Shown here piece by piece: positions 8,024 through 16,844 of a stretch of 64,000 nt of DNA. The notes beneath the pieces are model-generated. The model was not told the origin of the DNA and made no database searches. It was given only the letters and a program-made list of their open reading frames with translations. Every line of letters starts with the position of its first letter. The stretch's first letter is position 1. This DNA comes from JBBDIM01 sp040880405 (lineage in GTDB: Bacteria > Planctomycetota > Planctomycetia > Pirellulales > Pirellulaceae), in the NCBI GenBank assembly GCA_040880405.1, contig JBBDIM010000118.1, positions 1-64,000 of the forward strand. Direction: 5' to 3'. The translations under genes and the position numbers were made by a program.

Positions 8024-8544
8024 TAACTCTCTTCTTCCCCCATCTCCCCGTCCCCCTTGGCCGGATGCTTCTTCCCGGTGAACAACAGCACCCAAAACAC
8101 CAAGCCAAAGGTCAAGGTCGCCGCCAGCAGTGGAAACGATAGAGCTACAATGAGCATGCCGGGCGAGTTTCCAAAGGAAATCACTTGATCCAAACCGGAC
8201 ACCACCATCAAGGCGGCAAAACAGGTGACGCCAAAGCTAATTGCTGAGGCCAGCAGCACCGGGATCATGAGCAAGATGGAGAACAGAATCTGAGGCAACG
8301 GCCCCATCCGTTGTTTGGTACCACCCGCTTCCCGGTAAATCTGGATAAACCCGCGGAGCAAGCCTGGCACGACCAGCAGCGAGGCCAAGATCCCCACCCC
8401 CGGTTGCACCCACAACAGGGCCCCACAAAAAGCAACCAGCGTCACGGCCACACCGCTAAACAACGCGGCGGGAAACGGCCGCCTAGAGTGCGTTTCCGGC
8501 ACAACCGGCGACTGGAACGGATTCTCGGATTTGTCTTCGGTCAC
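8023..8544 (-). CDS. NPFQSP-motif membrane protein, paralogue 1 of 4
   Basis: About 173 residues if the GTG at 8544 is used (fMet-TEDKSENPFQSPV). This matches the N-termini of the three downstream copies and has GGAAGAG just upstream. Another GTG 15 bp further up, or a longer ATG-started frame to 8673, are alternatives, but the extra residues have no counterpart in the family. Hydrophobic segments follow the shared pattern (GVGILASLLVVPGLLRGF, then SILLMIPVLLA). It is the first gene of the four-paralogue operon and ends in an Asp/Glu-rich tail. Function unknown. Confidence 0.75.
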   Translation of the reverse strand: MTEDKSENPFQSPVVPETHSRRPFPAALFSGVAVTLVAFCGALLWVQPGVGILASLLVVPGLLRGFIQIYREAGGTKQRMGPLPQILFSILLMIPVLLASAISFGVTCFAALMVVSGLDQVISFGNSPGMLIVALSFPLLAATLTFGLVFWVLLFTGKKHPAKGDGEMGEEES

Positions 8545-8789
8545 GTTCTCTTCCGACACGCTGAAACCTCGCACGCCACATGGATCAGTCGCTTCCACAA
8601 GCCACCTTGGCCCGTCGATTTTATCGCGTCTTACGCTACAGACGCGTAAAATCGGCCTACTCAGGGCGAACAAACGGGGATTTTCGGTGTCCTATTCTCC
8701 GAATCGAGGGGATCCGCTAGAATACCCTCCACAGCAGCCACGTCACGGCCTGGGCGACCGCCTAGGTCCATGTCGCCAACGTCGCAACT

Positions 8790-8871
8790 GGAGGGTATGC
8801 GAATGGTTAGCGGTCACATTGGAAATGTGATGCCCCGTAAGGGGTTGCGGGTTCGACTCCCGTGCCCTCCG
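8790..8871 (+). tRNA. tRNA-Ser (anticodon GGA)
   Basis: The sequence folds as a class II tRNA. The acceptor GGAGGGT pairs with GCCCTCC. A 3-bp D stem precedes the anticodon stem TCACA/TGTGA with loop TTGGAAA, which gives anticodon GGA. The long variable arm is CCCC-GTAA-GGGG. The T arm is GCGGG-TTCGACT-CCCGT. The GGA anticodon and long variable arm identify serine. The 3' CCA is not encoded (GCTA follows). A terminator lies 11 bp downstream. Confidence 0.95.
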
Positions 8872-8881
8872 CTAAGCTTAG

Positions 8882-8912
8882 AAGCCGCAAGCGTAACTCG
8901 TTTGCGGCTTTT
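8882..8912 (+). terminator. Terminator of the tRNA-Ser gene
   Basis: AAGCCGCAAGCG (8882-8893) pairs with CGTTTGCGGCTT (8899-8910) around a TAACT loop, with one G-T pair. A short T run follows (8909-8912). Confidence 0.85.
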
Positions 8913-9298
8913 ACTTTGCGCCTTTTTCATTTTTGTGTTTCGGAGAAGTTAGCTGAAACTGGGCTGACGGTGAATCCGTCTCAAACGTCTCAAACGCTCG
9001 TTCATTGTGCGCAGCCTCCTCTGCTAAACGCAGCATTGCTTCCTGGGACTGTTGGACCGCCCAGTGAAATGCCCCGTCCGGAATCTCGCGGTCGACATGC
9101 TCGACCTTTCCCGCGCTCTCTATCCGGCGACTGACATGAGAGGTTGCCTTTGGGTTTACATTCTTTGTCCCTTAGCTCATCCCCCCGGCGACAGGAGGCC
9201 GCCAATTGACAGATATGATGCCTTGACGCACATTGGAACAATTCACGGCACCTTCCCTCTCGATTCTCGCGGGCGGCTATCCTAGGCTTAGACGAACC
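8913..9298. other. Intergenic region between tRNA-Ser and the GntR gene
   Basis: 386 bp without a supportable gene. An ACAGGAGG string at 9191-9198 and a TTGACA at 9206-9211 are present but no good -10 element follows at the right distance. I see nothing else in it. Confidence 0.5.
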
Positions 9299-9916
9299 AT
9301 GGTTGAAAATAAAAAGACCCGCCGCTTCGCTGAGATTGTGAGCAAACTGCAGGAAGAGATTCTCTCTGGTCAACTAGCAGAAGGTTCTCGACTAACCGAG
9401 ATGGACCTCTCCAAACGTTTTAACCTCGGCCGGGGAGTGATTCGCGAGGCCTTTCAGCAACTCACCCATCAAGGACTTCTCGTGACCCGACCCAACCGGG
9501 GAGTGGTCGTTGCCTCGGAACCTCCTAAACCGATTCGTGAATTGATCGTTCCGATCCGTCAAATGCTGGAAGGGTATGTCCTGCAGCTCATCTTCGACGA
9601 CCTGCAGGATTCCGATTTTGATCGGTGGGAGGAAGTGCTAGGGCGGATGCACAGCGCCTGCGTGGCCCGAGACTTCGCCGCGATCGCGGAAACGGATATT
9701 GCCTTCCATCGGTTGATCGTCGAACGGGCGGGGCAATCGGACTTGCTGATCATTTGGGAGGCGATGGTCTACCGGATTCGCTCGCATTTTCGCCGGACAC
9801 AGCGACGATGTCCCGATCCGATGGAAATCTATCAGGAACATCGGGCCATCGTCGATTGTATTCGCTCAGGCGACATGGAAGCCTCGCTCGCCCTGCTGAC
9901 GGAAAAAATCGAGTAG
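9299..9916 (+). CDS. GntR-family (FadR subfamily) transcriptional regulator
   Basis: 205 residues from the ATG at 9299 (MVENKKTRRF). Residues about 5-75 form the winged helix typical of GntR proteins, ending in the wing segment TRPNRGVVVAS. Residues about 90-200 form the all-helical FCD ligand domain, with the usual Asp/His metal ligands plausible in ETDIAFHRLIVE and EHRAIVDCI. FCD regulators normally sense small organic acids and repress an adjacent catabolic operon. The next genes on the same strand encode an acid-sugar-dehydratase-like enzyme and an MFS carrier, and two perfect palindromes of GntR type lie upstream of that series at 10164-10198. It probably represses it. Confidence 0.9.
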   Translation: MVENKKTRRFAEIVSKLQEEILSGQLAEGSRLTEMDLSKRFNLGRGVIREAFQQLTHQGLLVTRPNRGVVVASEPPKPIRELIVPIRQMLEGYVLQLIFDDLQDSDFDRWEEVLGRMHSACVARDFAAIAETDIAFHRLIVERAGQSDLLIIWEAMVYRIRSHFRRTQRRCPDPMEIYQEHRAIVDCIRSGDMEASLALLTEKIE

Positions 9917-10099
9917 GCGCGGGATTCGCCGAAAGATACTCAGGGTTAGGGGCGGGCTGTTGCTCAAACCGTATCCAGCAAGGTGCCTCTCAAAACGGCG
10001 AAACTTGCATCTTGCTTTGGCAGGAAGATGCGTTTCATCTTCTCACCGCAGGCGGGCTCCTACGGAACTCACGCTACTTTCCCCAAGGAAAACGACAAT

Positions 10100-10120
10100 T
10101 CGGTGATTTTCTGTCACCGA
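10100..10120. other. 7-bp hairpin downstream of the GntR gene
   Basis: TCGGTGA (10100-10106) pairs with TCACCGA (10114-10120) around a 7-nt loop. There is no T run, so a terminator role for the regulator gene is uncertain. Confidence 0.3.
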
Positions 10121-10163
10121 TCCACTTATTGGCACCGGGATTGCATTTTCATTCCCCGCTTTT

Positions 10164-10198
10164 AAATTGTCGACAATTTGTCTTGCATTGTCGACAAT
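10164..10198. promoter_or_regulatory. Two palindromic ATTGTCGACAAT operators
   Basis: AAATTGTCGACAATTT at 10164-10179 is a perfect 16-bp palindrome, and its 12-bp core ATTGTCGACAAT recurs at 10187-10198. Their centres are 21 bp apart, two helical turns, so two dimers could bind the same DNA face. The core fits the GT..AC symmetry of FadR-type GntR operators. A partial third half site (ATTGTCAT) starts at 10200. The second palindrome lies between the proposed -35 and -10 boxes, consistent with repression. Confidence 0.8.
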
Positions 10199-10210
10199 CA
10201 TTGTCATAAT
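10183..10210 (+). promoter_or_regulatory. Candidate promoter overlapping the GntR operators
   Basis: TTGCAT (10183-10188), a 16-bp spacer and CATAAT (10205-10210, five of six matches to TATAAT). The spacer contains the second ATTGTCGACAAT palindrome. It would drive the DUF1559 gene at 10353 and probably the genes beyond. Confidence 0.45.
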
Positions 10211-10352
10211 GAATTCGGCAATCAAAACCTCGCCCGTAATTCGAGGCCTGCGAAGTTCGGCATTGGTTATCGGCGCGGTGGAGCGGAGTCTGGGCAATTC
10301 TCAACTTTCGTACGTTTCTCTTGTCATTTCTTTTCTAGTCGGGAGTCCTAAG

Positions 10353-11333
10353 ATGGTTGCATTTACGCTGAGGGAACATCGTCACAGGCGTTCTGCCTTT
10401 ACGCTGGTCGAACTGTTGGTGGTCATCGCGATTATTGGGGTGTTGGTGGCGCTTTTGCTGCCGGCGGTGCAACAAGCGCGGGAAGCGGCGCGACGGATGC
10501 AATGCACGAACAACCTCAAACAGTTGGCATTATCGATGCATAATTACCACGACACGCTTCAAACGTTCCCTCCGGCTGCCTTAGCCTCAGCCAATGTTGT
10601 CGCCGGCAACGCGCCTGTTCCGCCGGGAAATGAGTGGTTCTCCGGCTACAAGGTACTCTACGAAGGGATGATTGGGTGGCCTGCGTTCGTGCTACCCTAC
10701 GTCGAGCAGTCGGCTATTCACGACCAGATTGACTTCAATCGCGTAGCCTACGCTGAACATTGGTGGGACGAGTGGTACTATAGCGCCACGTGGACCGCGA
10801 GCGGCGATCCGGCGAATCAGGTGGCCTCGGAACTGGTTCCAAATTCGTTTCAATGTCCTTCCAGCGTGAAGGACGCCCTTATTTCCCGTTCCCATAAAGA
10901 TTACTCCGTTTCCGCTCGAGAGTATGCTGAAATCTCGGCCAGAGACGGCACAGGGGATGGTCTCTTTTTCACCAACAGTGGGACCAGAATCGCCGACATC
11001 ATCGACGGTACAAGTCATACCTTCATGTTGCTGGAGCAAAATACTTCAAGCATGGGCTTTTTGAAACGTGGGAGCAATCCTTTCTTCTTCGTCAGCCATC
11101 CGTGTGAAGGTATGGCATTATCGGGACCTTTTCCCGGTGAGGCGGTTTATCCGCCCAATATGGTCGCATCGGATTGGGGAACGGTAATGCGGTCGGCGAG
11201 AAGTTTTCATCCCGGCGGGCTCAACGCGGCGATGGCCGATGGCAGTGTGACCTTTGTGGCGGACACGGTCGATACGAACATCTGGGTAAATACCTTCACC
11301 CCTAAAGGCCGAGAGGTGCAAACCTATCGATAA
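10353..11333 (+). CDS. DUF1559 pilin-like protein
   Basis: 326 residues from the ATG at 10353; the open frame extends upstream through the operators, which cannot be coding. The N-terminus is a type IV pilin/pseudopilin prepilin signal: charged leader, AFTLVELLVVIAIIGVL, then the planctomycete PAVQQAREAARR motif. A long extracellular DUF1559 domain follows, with the family's closing pattern FHPGGLNAAMADGSV near the C-terminus. DUF1559 proteins occur in large numbers in planctomycetes and are thought to be surface-exposed; their function is unknown. It heads the cluster controlled by the GntR operators and is followed by a small lipoprotein gene, the same pairing as at 28594-30126. Confidence 0.92.
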   Translation: MVAFTLREHRHRRSAFTLVELLVVIAIIGVLVALLLPAVQQAREAARRMQCTNNLKQLALSMHNYHDTLQTFPPAALASANVVAGNAPVPPGNEWFSGYKVLYEGMIGWPAFVLPYVEQSAIHDQIDFNRVAYAEHWWDEWYYSATWTASGDPANQVASELVPNSFQCPSSVKDALISRSHKDYSVSAREYAEISARDGTGDGLFFTNSGTRIADIIDGTSHTFMLLEQNTSSMGFLKRGSNPFFFVSHPCEGMALSGPFPGEAVYPPNMVASDWGTVMRSARSFHPGGLNAAMADGSVTFVADTVDTNIWVNTFTPKGREVQTYR

Positions 11334-11349
11334 CCCGCGGAGACGGAAA

Positions 11350-11419
11350 AAGGGGCACGCAACACCCCTTCAGGAAACACGAAAGGCGCTTTGGTCGAAA
11401 CGCAAGCGACCATGCGCCT
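11350..11419 (+). promoter_or_regulatory. Two hairpins between DUF1559 and lipoprotein genes
   Basis: A small hairpin (AAGGGG 11350-11355 with CCCCTT 11365-11370) is followed by a larger one. In the larger, AGGCGC (11384-11389) and TGGTCG (11392-11397) pair with CGACCA (11407-11412) and GCGCCT (11414-11419). No T run follows. Such intercistronic structures can protect the upstream mRNA and lower downstream expression. Confidence 0.5.
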
Positions 11420-11466
11420 CACCTCATCCCGACAGGTTCCTAATTTAGATCGTCCAGAGGAATATG

Positions 11467-11889
11467 ATGTCCAACGATAATCCGCATCTCTTCGCAGGTA
11501 TTGCAGGCTTCCTTCTCCTATTCGCCGTTGGCTGCGGCCAAGAATTACCTTATGAGGTGGTCAACCTGGAAGGAACGGTCACCTACAAGGGAGACCCCCT
11601 TGAAGGAGTCATTGTTCATTTTCGTCCGACCACTGGTCGTGAAAGCATGGCGACGACAACCGAAGGGGGAAAGTTCGCGATGCGATATACTTACGATGTC
11701 GACGGCGTTCAAAAAGGGCCGGGAGAATTCTTTCTGTCGCTGCCAATGTCGGGCGGAGGAATTACAGGCGGGAAAACGAAGATGTCTCCCTTAATCACCG
11801 AGGCCGTCCGCAAGTATTCGACGAAGGGGACTCCAATCGCGGCTGAGATCAACGAATCTAGCAGCGACTACCAATTGGAGTTGGAGTGA
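11467..11889 (+). CDS. Small lipoprotein with carboxypeptidase-regulatory-like fold
   Basis: 140 residues. The signal ends in a lipobox-like segment (LLFAVGCGQ), so the mature protein is probably anchored through Cys. The rest fits a small beta-sandwich of the carboxypeptidase-regulatory type: LEGTVTYKGDPLEGVIVHFRP, then a TTEGGKF strand. AGAGGAAT precedes an ATGATG pair; the second ATG (11467) has the better spacing, and 11464 is the alternative. Lipoproteins of this type usually follow DUF1559 genes in planctomycetes, and the same order is seen at 28594-30126. Role unknown, probably surface-associated. Confidence 0.85.
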   Translation: MSNDNPHLFAGIAGFLLLFAVGCGQELPYEVVNLEGTVTYKGDPLEGVIVHFRPTTGRESMATTTEGGKFAMRYTYDVDGVQKGPGEFFLSLPMSGGGITGGKTKMSPLITEAVRKYSTKGTPIAAEINESSSDYQLELE

Positions 11890-11990
11890 CCCCACTTGTT
11901 GACTATTCCACCAGTTCCGCTCAGGTAAAGTCACGCTATCGCCGCGAGTAGTTCCTTTTCCCGAAGGTTCTTATCGGCCCGAGTAAGCCA

Positions 11991-14900
11991 ATGACAAACT
12001 TCTTCACCTTTCCGATTCGCCACTTAAGACCATGTGTTGTTGCATGGATCGCCACGGCATCGTTTTGGCCATCTCCCGCCAGGCTTGCCGCTGAAACACC
12101 TAGCGAGTCGCAGGACCAGGCGATCGAGTTTTTTGAAAAGCGAATCCGGCCACTGTTAGTCAAAAATTGCTACGCGTGTCACGGTCCGAAGACTCAATGG
12201 GCCGGGCTGCGGCTTGATTCCCACGCGAAGATATTGGAAGGGGGAGAGAGTGGCCCGGCAATTGTGGCGGGAAAGGCGGAACTGAGCGAATTGATTTCAC
12301 GGGTCAGCAGTGATGATCCCGACATCCAAATGCCACCACCAGGCGAGGGCAAGCCATTAACCCCTGCGGAAATTGAAGCCCTCACGCAATGGATCGACCA
12401 AGGGGCCGCTTGGCCCGCCTCGGTTGATAACCCTACCGATCCGATGCAGGCCGCCCAAGATCATTGGGCCTTTCAACCGATTGAAAATCCAACACCCCCC
12501 GCAGTTCAAAACGAGGCTTGGGTCCGGCAGCCGATCGATCGTTTCATTTTGCGGGGATTGGAATCGCAGGGGCTACGGCCTTCCGCTCCGGCGGATCGAC
12601 GGACGCTCATTCGCCGCGCGACGTATGATTTGACCGGGCTACCTCCCAGTCCGGAAGAGGTCGAGGCTTTCGCTAACGATCCCTCGGAGGACGCCTACCC
12701 GCGGCTGATCCAGCGACTGTTAGATTCACCCGCCTATGGAGAGCAGTGGGGCCGGCACTGGTTGGACGTAGCCCGCTACTCCGATACCAAAGGGTATGTC
12801 TATGGGCGGGAGGAGCGATTTTTTGTCCACTCCGCCATCTATCGCGACTGGGTCGTGAAGGCCTTCAACGAGGACCTGCCGTACGACCGGTTTCTGCTTC
12901 TGCAACTGGCCGCGGACCAGGCCGCTCCGGAAGACCCAACGACCGCTGCCGCGATGGGCTATATCACCCTGGGACGCAGGTTTCTAGGGGTCCTGCCGGA
13001 TATTATTGACGACCGGATCGACGTCGTGACGCGCGGTACCATGGGGCTCACCGTTAGTTGTGCCCGCTGCCACGACCATAAGTTCGACCCGATCCCCACG
13101 GCAGACTATTACTCTCTCTACGGCGTGTTTCAAAATAGCGCGGAGGTGACCAGACCGCTAACACGCTCGGGTGATACAGAAGCACCTTCCGAAAAATCTC
13201 CGTTCGAGATTGAACTTGCGAAAAGAAAGAAAGCGCTGGCCGATGGTATCGCAGCCCAACGAGCAGAGTTTTCTGAGCTTGCGCGGAAGCGGATCGATGA
13301 GTACCTTGCGGCCCAGTGGGAGCTGGAGAAATACCCCGAGCAGTCGTTCAGCCAAATTCTCGCCAAGGCCGACGTCCTGCCCTCCACGGTTCGAAGATGG
13401 CAAAAATACTTGGAACAGGCGGCCCGGCGTAGTGATCCCGTGTTTACGCCCTGGACCGCCTTGGCTGAATTGCCCTCCGACCAATTCGCTGAAAACGCCC
13501 CCGCTGCCCTGGCCGCCGTCGACCTTTCCGCGACGACCACCAACCCCCGAGTGGCCGAGGCTTTCGCCACTCCCCCATCTTCGGTCGACGGATTTGTGCA
13601 GCGATATGCTGCCCTATTTCGCGAGGTCGATACGCGGTGGCAGGCCCTCCTGGATGAGGCGAAGGCCAATGAGTTGCCATTACCGACGCAGTTGCCGGAC
13701 CCGACCGACGAACAGCTCCGCCAGGTGCTTTATGGTTTGGATTCCCCCTGCGTGATTCCCGATCTGCCGGTGGTCAATATTGAGTTCGATGTCGACACCG
13801 GAACCTGCGTTGCCCTGTGGCAACTTCAGTCGGCGGTCGATCAATGGATCTTGCAAGATCCAACCGCCGTGCCCCATGCCGTGATCCTGGAAGACAAGGC
13901 GACGATTACCCCTCCTAAGATCTTCCGCCGCGGAGATCCCACCAACTTTGGGGCGGAGGTTCCCTTGCGTTTCCTTGAGATATTGTCCGGCCCGAACCGC
14001 CAGCCGTTTGCTCAAGGTAGCGGCCGGTATGAGATGGCCCAGGCGATTGTAAGTCCTGAGAATCCGTTGACCGCTCGAGTCTGGGTCAACCGCGTTTGGG
14101 GGCATCATTTCGGTGAGGGGTTGGTCCGCACTCCGAGCGATTTTGGCACGCGGGCGGAGCCTCCCTCTCATCCGGAACTGCTCGATTGGTTGGCTACGCA
14201 GTTCATCGCGGACGGCTGGAGCACGAAGGCCGTGCATCGCCAGATCATGCTCTCGGCCACCTATCAGCAAAGCTCACGAGGCGCTGACGACCAGCCTGCT
14301 CACTTGGCCGCTGCAGAGGCCGACCCGGAGAATCGGCTGCTGTGGCGGATGACCCCTCGTCGACTGACGTTTGAGGAACTTCGCGACACTTATCTGACGG
14401 TCTCCGGTGATTTAGACCGAAAGGCTGGTGGGAAAGGAGTCGATCTATTCGCCTCCTCCGCCGACGGATTTCGACGTACGTTGTATACGGTGGTTGATCG
14501 GGAGTTTTTGCCGAGTGTGCTAAGAGATTTCGATTTCGCCAACCCCGATCTGCACACGCCGCAGCGAACCGAAACGACGATTCCCCAACAAGCCTTGTTT
14601 GTGCTGAATCATCGCTTCGTAGCGGACCGCGGTCGTTCGCTGGCTGCCATGCTTGAGGAATCGACGAGCAGCGATCCCGCGGAACGAGTAACGCGGCTGT
14701 ACCAGGAAGTTCTGCAGCGTGAGCCAACGCTCCAGCAACTAGAAATGGCGGTTCGGTTCATCGAAACTACCGAGCACGAACCGGTCGATCTACTGGCCCA
14801 GGCGGCCGCCCAGACTTGGACTTACGGCTACGGAGAAATCGATCCCGAATCGAAAAAACTCCGAAATTTCATGCCGCTACCTCACTTTACCGGCACCGCT

Positions 14901-15389
14901 TGGCAAGGGGCCCCTGACTGGCCCAACGCCGAACTGGGATGGGCCCAAATCACCGCCGATGGCGGCCACCCCGGGAACGATTTGAAGCGTGCCATTGTCC
15001 GCCGCTGGACTGCGCCGGCTGCGGGAACCTATCGCATCGAATCGACCGTCACCCACTCGGTTGCTGCGGGCGATGGCATTCGCTGCTGGGTTTTTTCCAG
15101 CCGAGCAGGCATGCTGCAGCAAGCGGTGGTCCACAACAAGAGCCAGTCGATTGCGATTGACCAAGTGGCACTAGAGGCGGGAGACACCCTCGACTTTGTG
15201 GTCGACATCTACGAAGTTTTGAATAGCGACCAGCATAAGTGGGCACCGCAGATCACGCTCCTATCCGACCCCGCCGAAAGCTGGGACGCCCAGCGTGATT
15301 TCACCGCGGAACTTGCCCAGCGGCTGACTCCGTGGGAGCAGTTGGCCCAGGTGCTGTTGATCTCCAACGAACTCATGTTTGTGGACTAA
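11991..15389 (+). CDS. Secreted cytochrome-type DUF1549/DUF1553 protein (large, 1132 aa)
   Basis: The N-terminal signal peptide (to about residue 34) is followed by a planctomycete cytochrome C domain with heme motif CYACHG (C60, C63, H64). Then come DUF1549, which contains a second CxxCH motif (SCARCHDHKFDP), an inserted Lys/Arg/Glu-rich helical segment, and DUF1553 (RVWGHHFGEGLVRTPSDFG; PQQALFVLN). The last ~200 residues before the family's usual LISNELMFVD ending include an extra beta-rich insert (about 940-1080) absent from the shorter homologue at 24087-26705. The family is periplasmic and of uncertain biochemical role, often linked to carbohydrate use. The DUF1501 gene starts 4 bp after this stop, so they are co-transcribed. 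Confidence 0.92.
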   Translation: MTNFFTFPIRHLRPCVVAWIATASFWPSPARLAAETPSESQDQAIEFFEKRIRPLLVKNCYACHGPKTQWAGLRLDSHAKILEGGESGPAIVAGKAELSELISRVSSDDPDIQMPPPGEGKPLTPAEIEALTQWIDQGAAWPASVDNPTDPMQAAQDHWAFQPIENPTPPAVQNEAWVRQPIDRFILRGLESQGLRPSAPADRRTLIRRATYDLTGLPPSPEEVEAFANDPSEDAYPRLIQRLLDSPAYGEQWGRHWLDVARYSDTKGYVYGREERFFVHSAIYRDWVVKAFNEDLPYDRFLLLQLAADQAAPEDPTTAAAMGYITLGRRFLGVLPDIIDDRIDVVTRGTMGLTVSCARCHDHKFDPIPTADYYSLYGVFQNSAEVTRPLTRSGDTEAPSEKSPFEIELAKRKKALADGIAAQRAEFSELARKRIDEYLAAQWELEKYPEQSFSQILAKADVLPSTVRRWQKYLEQAARRSDPVFTPWTALAELPSDQFAENAPAALAAVDLSATTTNPRVAEAFATPPSSVDGFVQRYAALFREVDTRWQALLDEAKANELPLPTQLPDPTDEQLRQVLYGLDSPCVIPDLPVVNIEFDVDTGTCVALWQLQSAVDQWILQDPTAVPHAVILEDKATITPPKIFRRGDPTNFGAEVPLRFLEILSGPNRQPFAQGSGRYEMAQAIVSPENPLTARVWVNRVWGHHFGEGLVRTPSDFGTRAEPPSHPELLDWLATQFIADGWSTKAVHRQIMLSATYQQSSRGADDQPAHLAAAEADPENRLLWRMTPRRLTFEELRDTYLTVSGDLDRKAGGKGVDLFASSADGFRRTLYTVVDREFLPSVLRDFDFANPDLHTPQRTETTIPQQALFVLNHRFVADRGRSLAAMLEESTSSDPAERVTRLYQEVLQREPTLQQLEMAVRFIETTEHEPVDLLAQAAAQTWTYGYGEIDPESKKLRNFMPLPHFTGTAWQGAPDWPNAELGWAQITADGGHPGNDLKRAIVRRWTAPAAGTYRIESTVTHSVAAGDGIRCWVFSSRAGMLQQAVVHNKSQSIAIDQVALEAGDTLDFVVDIYEVLNSDQHKWAPQITLLSDPAESWDAQRDFTAELAQRLTPWEQLAQVLLISNELMFVD

Positions 15390-15393
15390 CACC

Positions 15394-16809
15394 ATGTTTC
15401 AACCCAACCAAGCCAACTGTACCCGCCGCGAGATGCTCGTCCGGTCCGGAATGGGCCTCGGGATGCTCGGCCTCTCCGGTCTACTGACCGGTGAGAGGGA
15501 AGCCCAAGGAACTATGGCGGCCTCTCCCTTGGCAGCCAAGCCTGCGCATTTTTCCGGCCGGGCCAAGCGAGTGATCCATTTCTTTTTGAATGGTGGCCCT
15601 TCGCATGTCGACACCTTCGACCCCAAACCGGCCCTGCAAAAATATGCCGGAGAGGCCCCGCCGATGTCGCTCGCAACCGAGCGAAAAACAGGGGCCTGCA
15701 TGCCCTCTCCCTTCAAGTTCAAGAAGTATGGCGAAAGTGGGATCGAGGTAAGCGAACTGTTCGCGCGGACAGCGGAACATATCGACGACATCGCGGTGAT
15801 CCGATCGATGTACGCCCAAGTTCCCAATCACGAACCTTCCTTAATGTTGATGAACTGCGGCGACTCTGTGTTACCGCGGCCGAGTGTTGGGTCCTGGACC
15901 CTCTACGGGTTAGGAACCGAGAATCAAAACCTGCCAGGCTTCGTCGCGATGTGCCCCGGTGGCTATCCGGTGAAAGGCCCTGAAAACTGGCAGGCGGGTT
16001 TCCTCCCGGGGAGTTTTCAAGGGACCTATATCGACTCGAACCACGAGCGTATCGACAAACTGATCGAAAACATCCGCAGTCCCCACGCCGGGCCGGTGGC
16101 CCAAGAGCGGCAGTTAGAACTGCTGCGCGAGTTGAACGCGGAGCATCGCGACCAGCGGAGCGACCCGCGGCTCGATACGCGGATTCAATCGTTCGAGCTC
16201 GCCTTTCGGATGCAGATGGAAGCGGCCGAGGCCTTCGATATTTCTCGGGAAACGCAAGCCATTCGCGATTTGTATGGCACGGGAGTCCATGCCCGGCAAA
16301 CCCTTATTGCACGTCGCCTGGTGGAACGGGGCGTCCGCTACGTGCAATTGTGGCACGATGCCGGAAATGCCTGGGATCATCACGCCAACCTGGAACCAAG
16401 TCACCGCTCACTTTCCGCCCAGATCGATCAACCGATCTCGGCTCTGCTCACCGATCTCAAATCGCGCGGGATGCTCGAAGACACCCTGGTCCTCTGGGGT
16501 GGCGAATTCGGCCGCACACCGACGGTCGAACTGTCGGGCGGTGGAGATTCAACGCTCGGCCGAGACCATAACCATTATGGGTTTACCGTCTGGATGGCAG
16601 GCGGAGGAATCCGCGGTGGCACCGTTTACGGAGCGACCGACGAATTTGGATTCAAGGCGGTCGACAAACCGGCCAGCGTACATGATTTACACGCCACGAT
16701 CCTGCATACGCTCGGCTTCGATCACGAGCGATTAACCTATCGCTACGCCGGCAGAGACTTTCGCTTGACCGACGTGCATGGCCATGTCATGCATGATATT
16801 TTGCTCTAA
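15394..16809 (+). CDS. Tat-exported DUF1501 protein
   Basis: 471 residues from the ATG at 15394, 4 bp after the upstream stop. The N-terminus CTRREMLVRSGMGLGMLGLSGLL is a twin-arginine signal, so the protein is exported folded. The body is DUF1501, an alkaline-phosphatase/sulfatase-like fold: GGPSHVDTFDPKP near the N-terminus, LVLWGGEFGRTP and GRDHNHYGFTVWMAGGG near the C-terminus, with conserved Asp/His residues likely to bind metal. DUF1501 and DUF1549/1553 genes nearly always occur as pairs in planctomycetes; a second pair lies at 22614-26705 in the opposite order of strand. Substrate unknown. Confidence 0.92.
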   Translation: MFQPNQANCTRREMLVRSGMGLGMLGLSGLLTGEREAQGTMAASPLAAKPAHFSGRAKRVIHFFLNGGPSHVDTFDPKPALQKYAGEAPPMSLATERKTGACMPSPFKFKKYGESGIEVSELFARTAEHIDDIAVIRSMYAQVPNHEPSLMLMNCGDSVLPRPSVGSWTLYGLGTENQNLPGFVAMCPGGYPVKGPENWQAGFLPGSFQGTYIDSNHERIDKLIENIRSPHAGPVAQERQLELLRELNAEHRDQRSDPRLDTRIQSFELAFRMQMEAAEAFDISRETQAIRDLYGTGVHARQTLIARRLVERGVRYVQLWHDAGNAWDHHANLEPSHRSLSAQIDQPISALLTDLKSRGMLEDTLVLWGGEFGRTPTVELSGGGDSTLGRDHNHYGFTVWMAGGGIRGGTVYGATDEFGFKAVDKPASVHDLHATILHTLGFDHERLTYRYAGRDFRLTDVHGHVMHDILL

Positions 16810-16844
16810 CACGATCCGCCAACGGTCCCCCCTAGGTCCAAACC

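Noticed and set aside
9625..10209. 194-codon plus-strand frame overlapping the GntR gene and operators
   Set aside because: Out-of-frame with the regulator and crosses the palindromic operators.
10353..11333. DUF1559 protein as a true type IV pilin
   Set aside because: Only the N-terminal prepilin-like segment matches; the rest is the separate DUF1559 family and no pilus genes are nearby.
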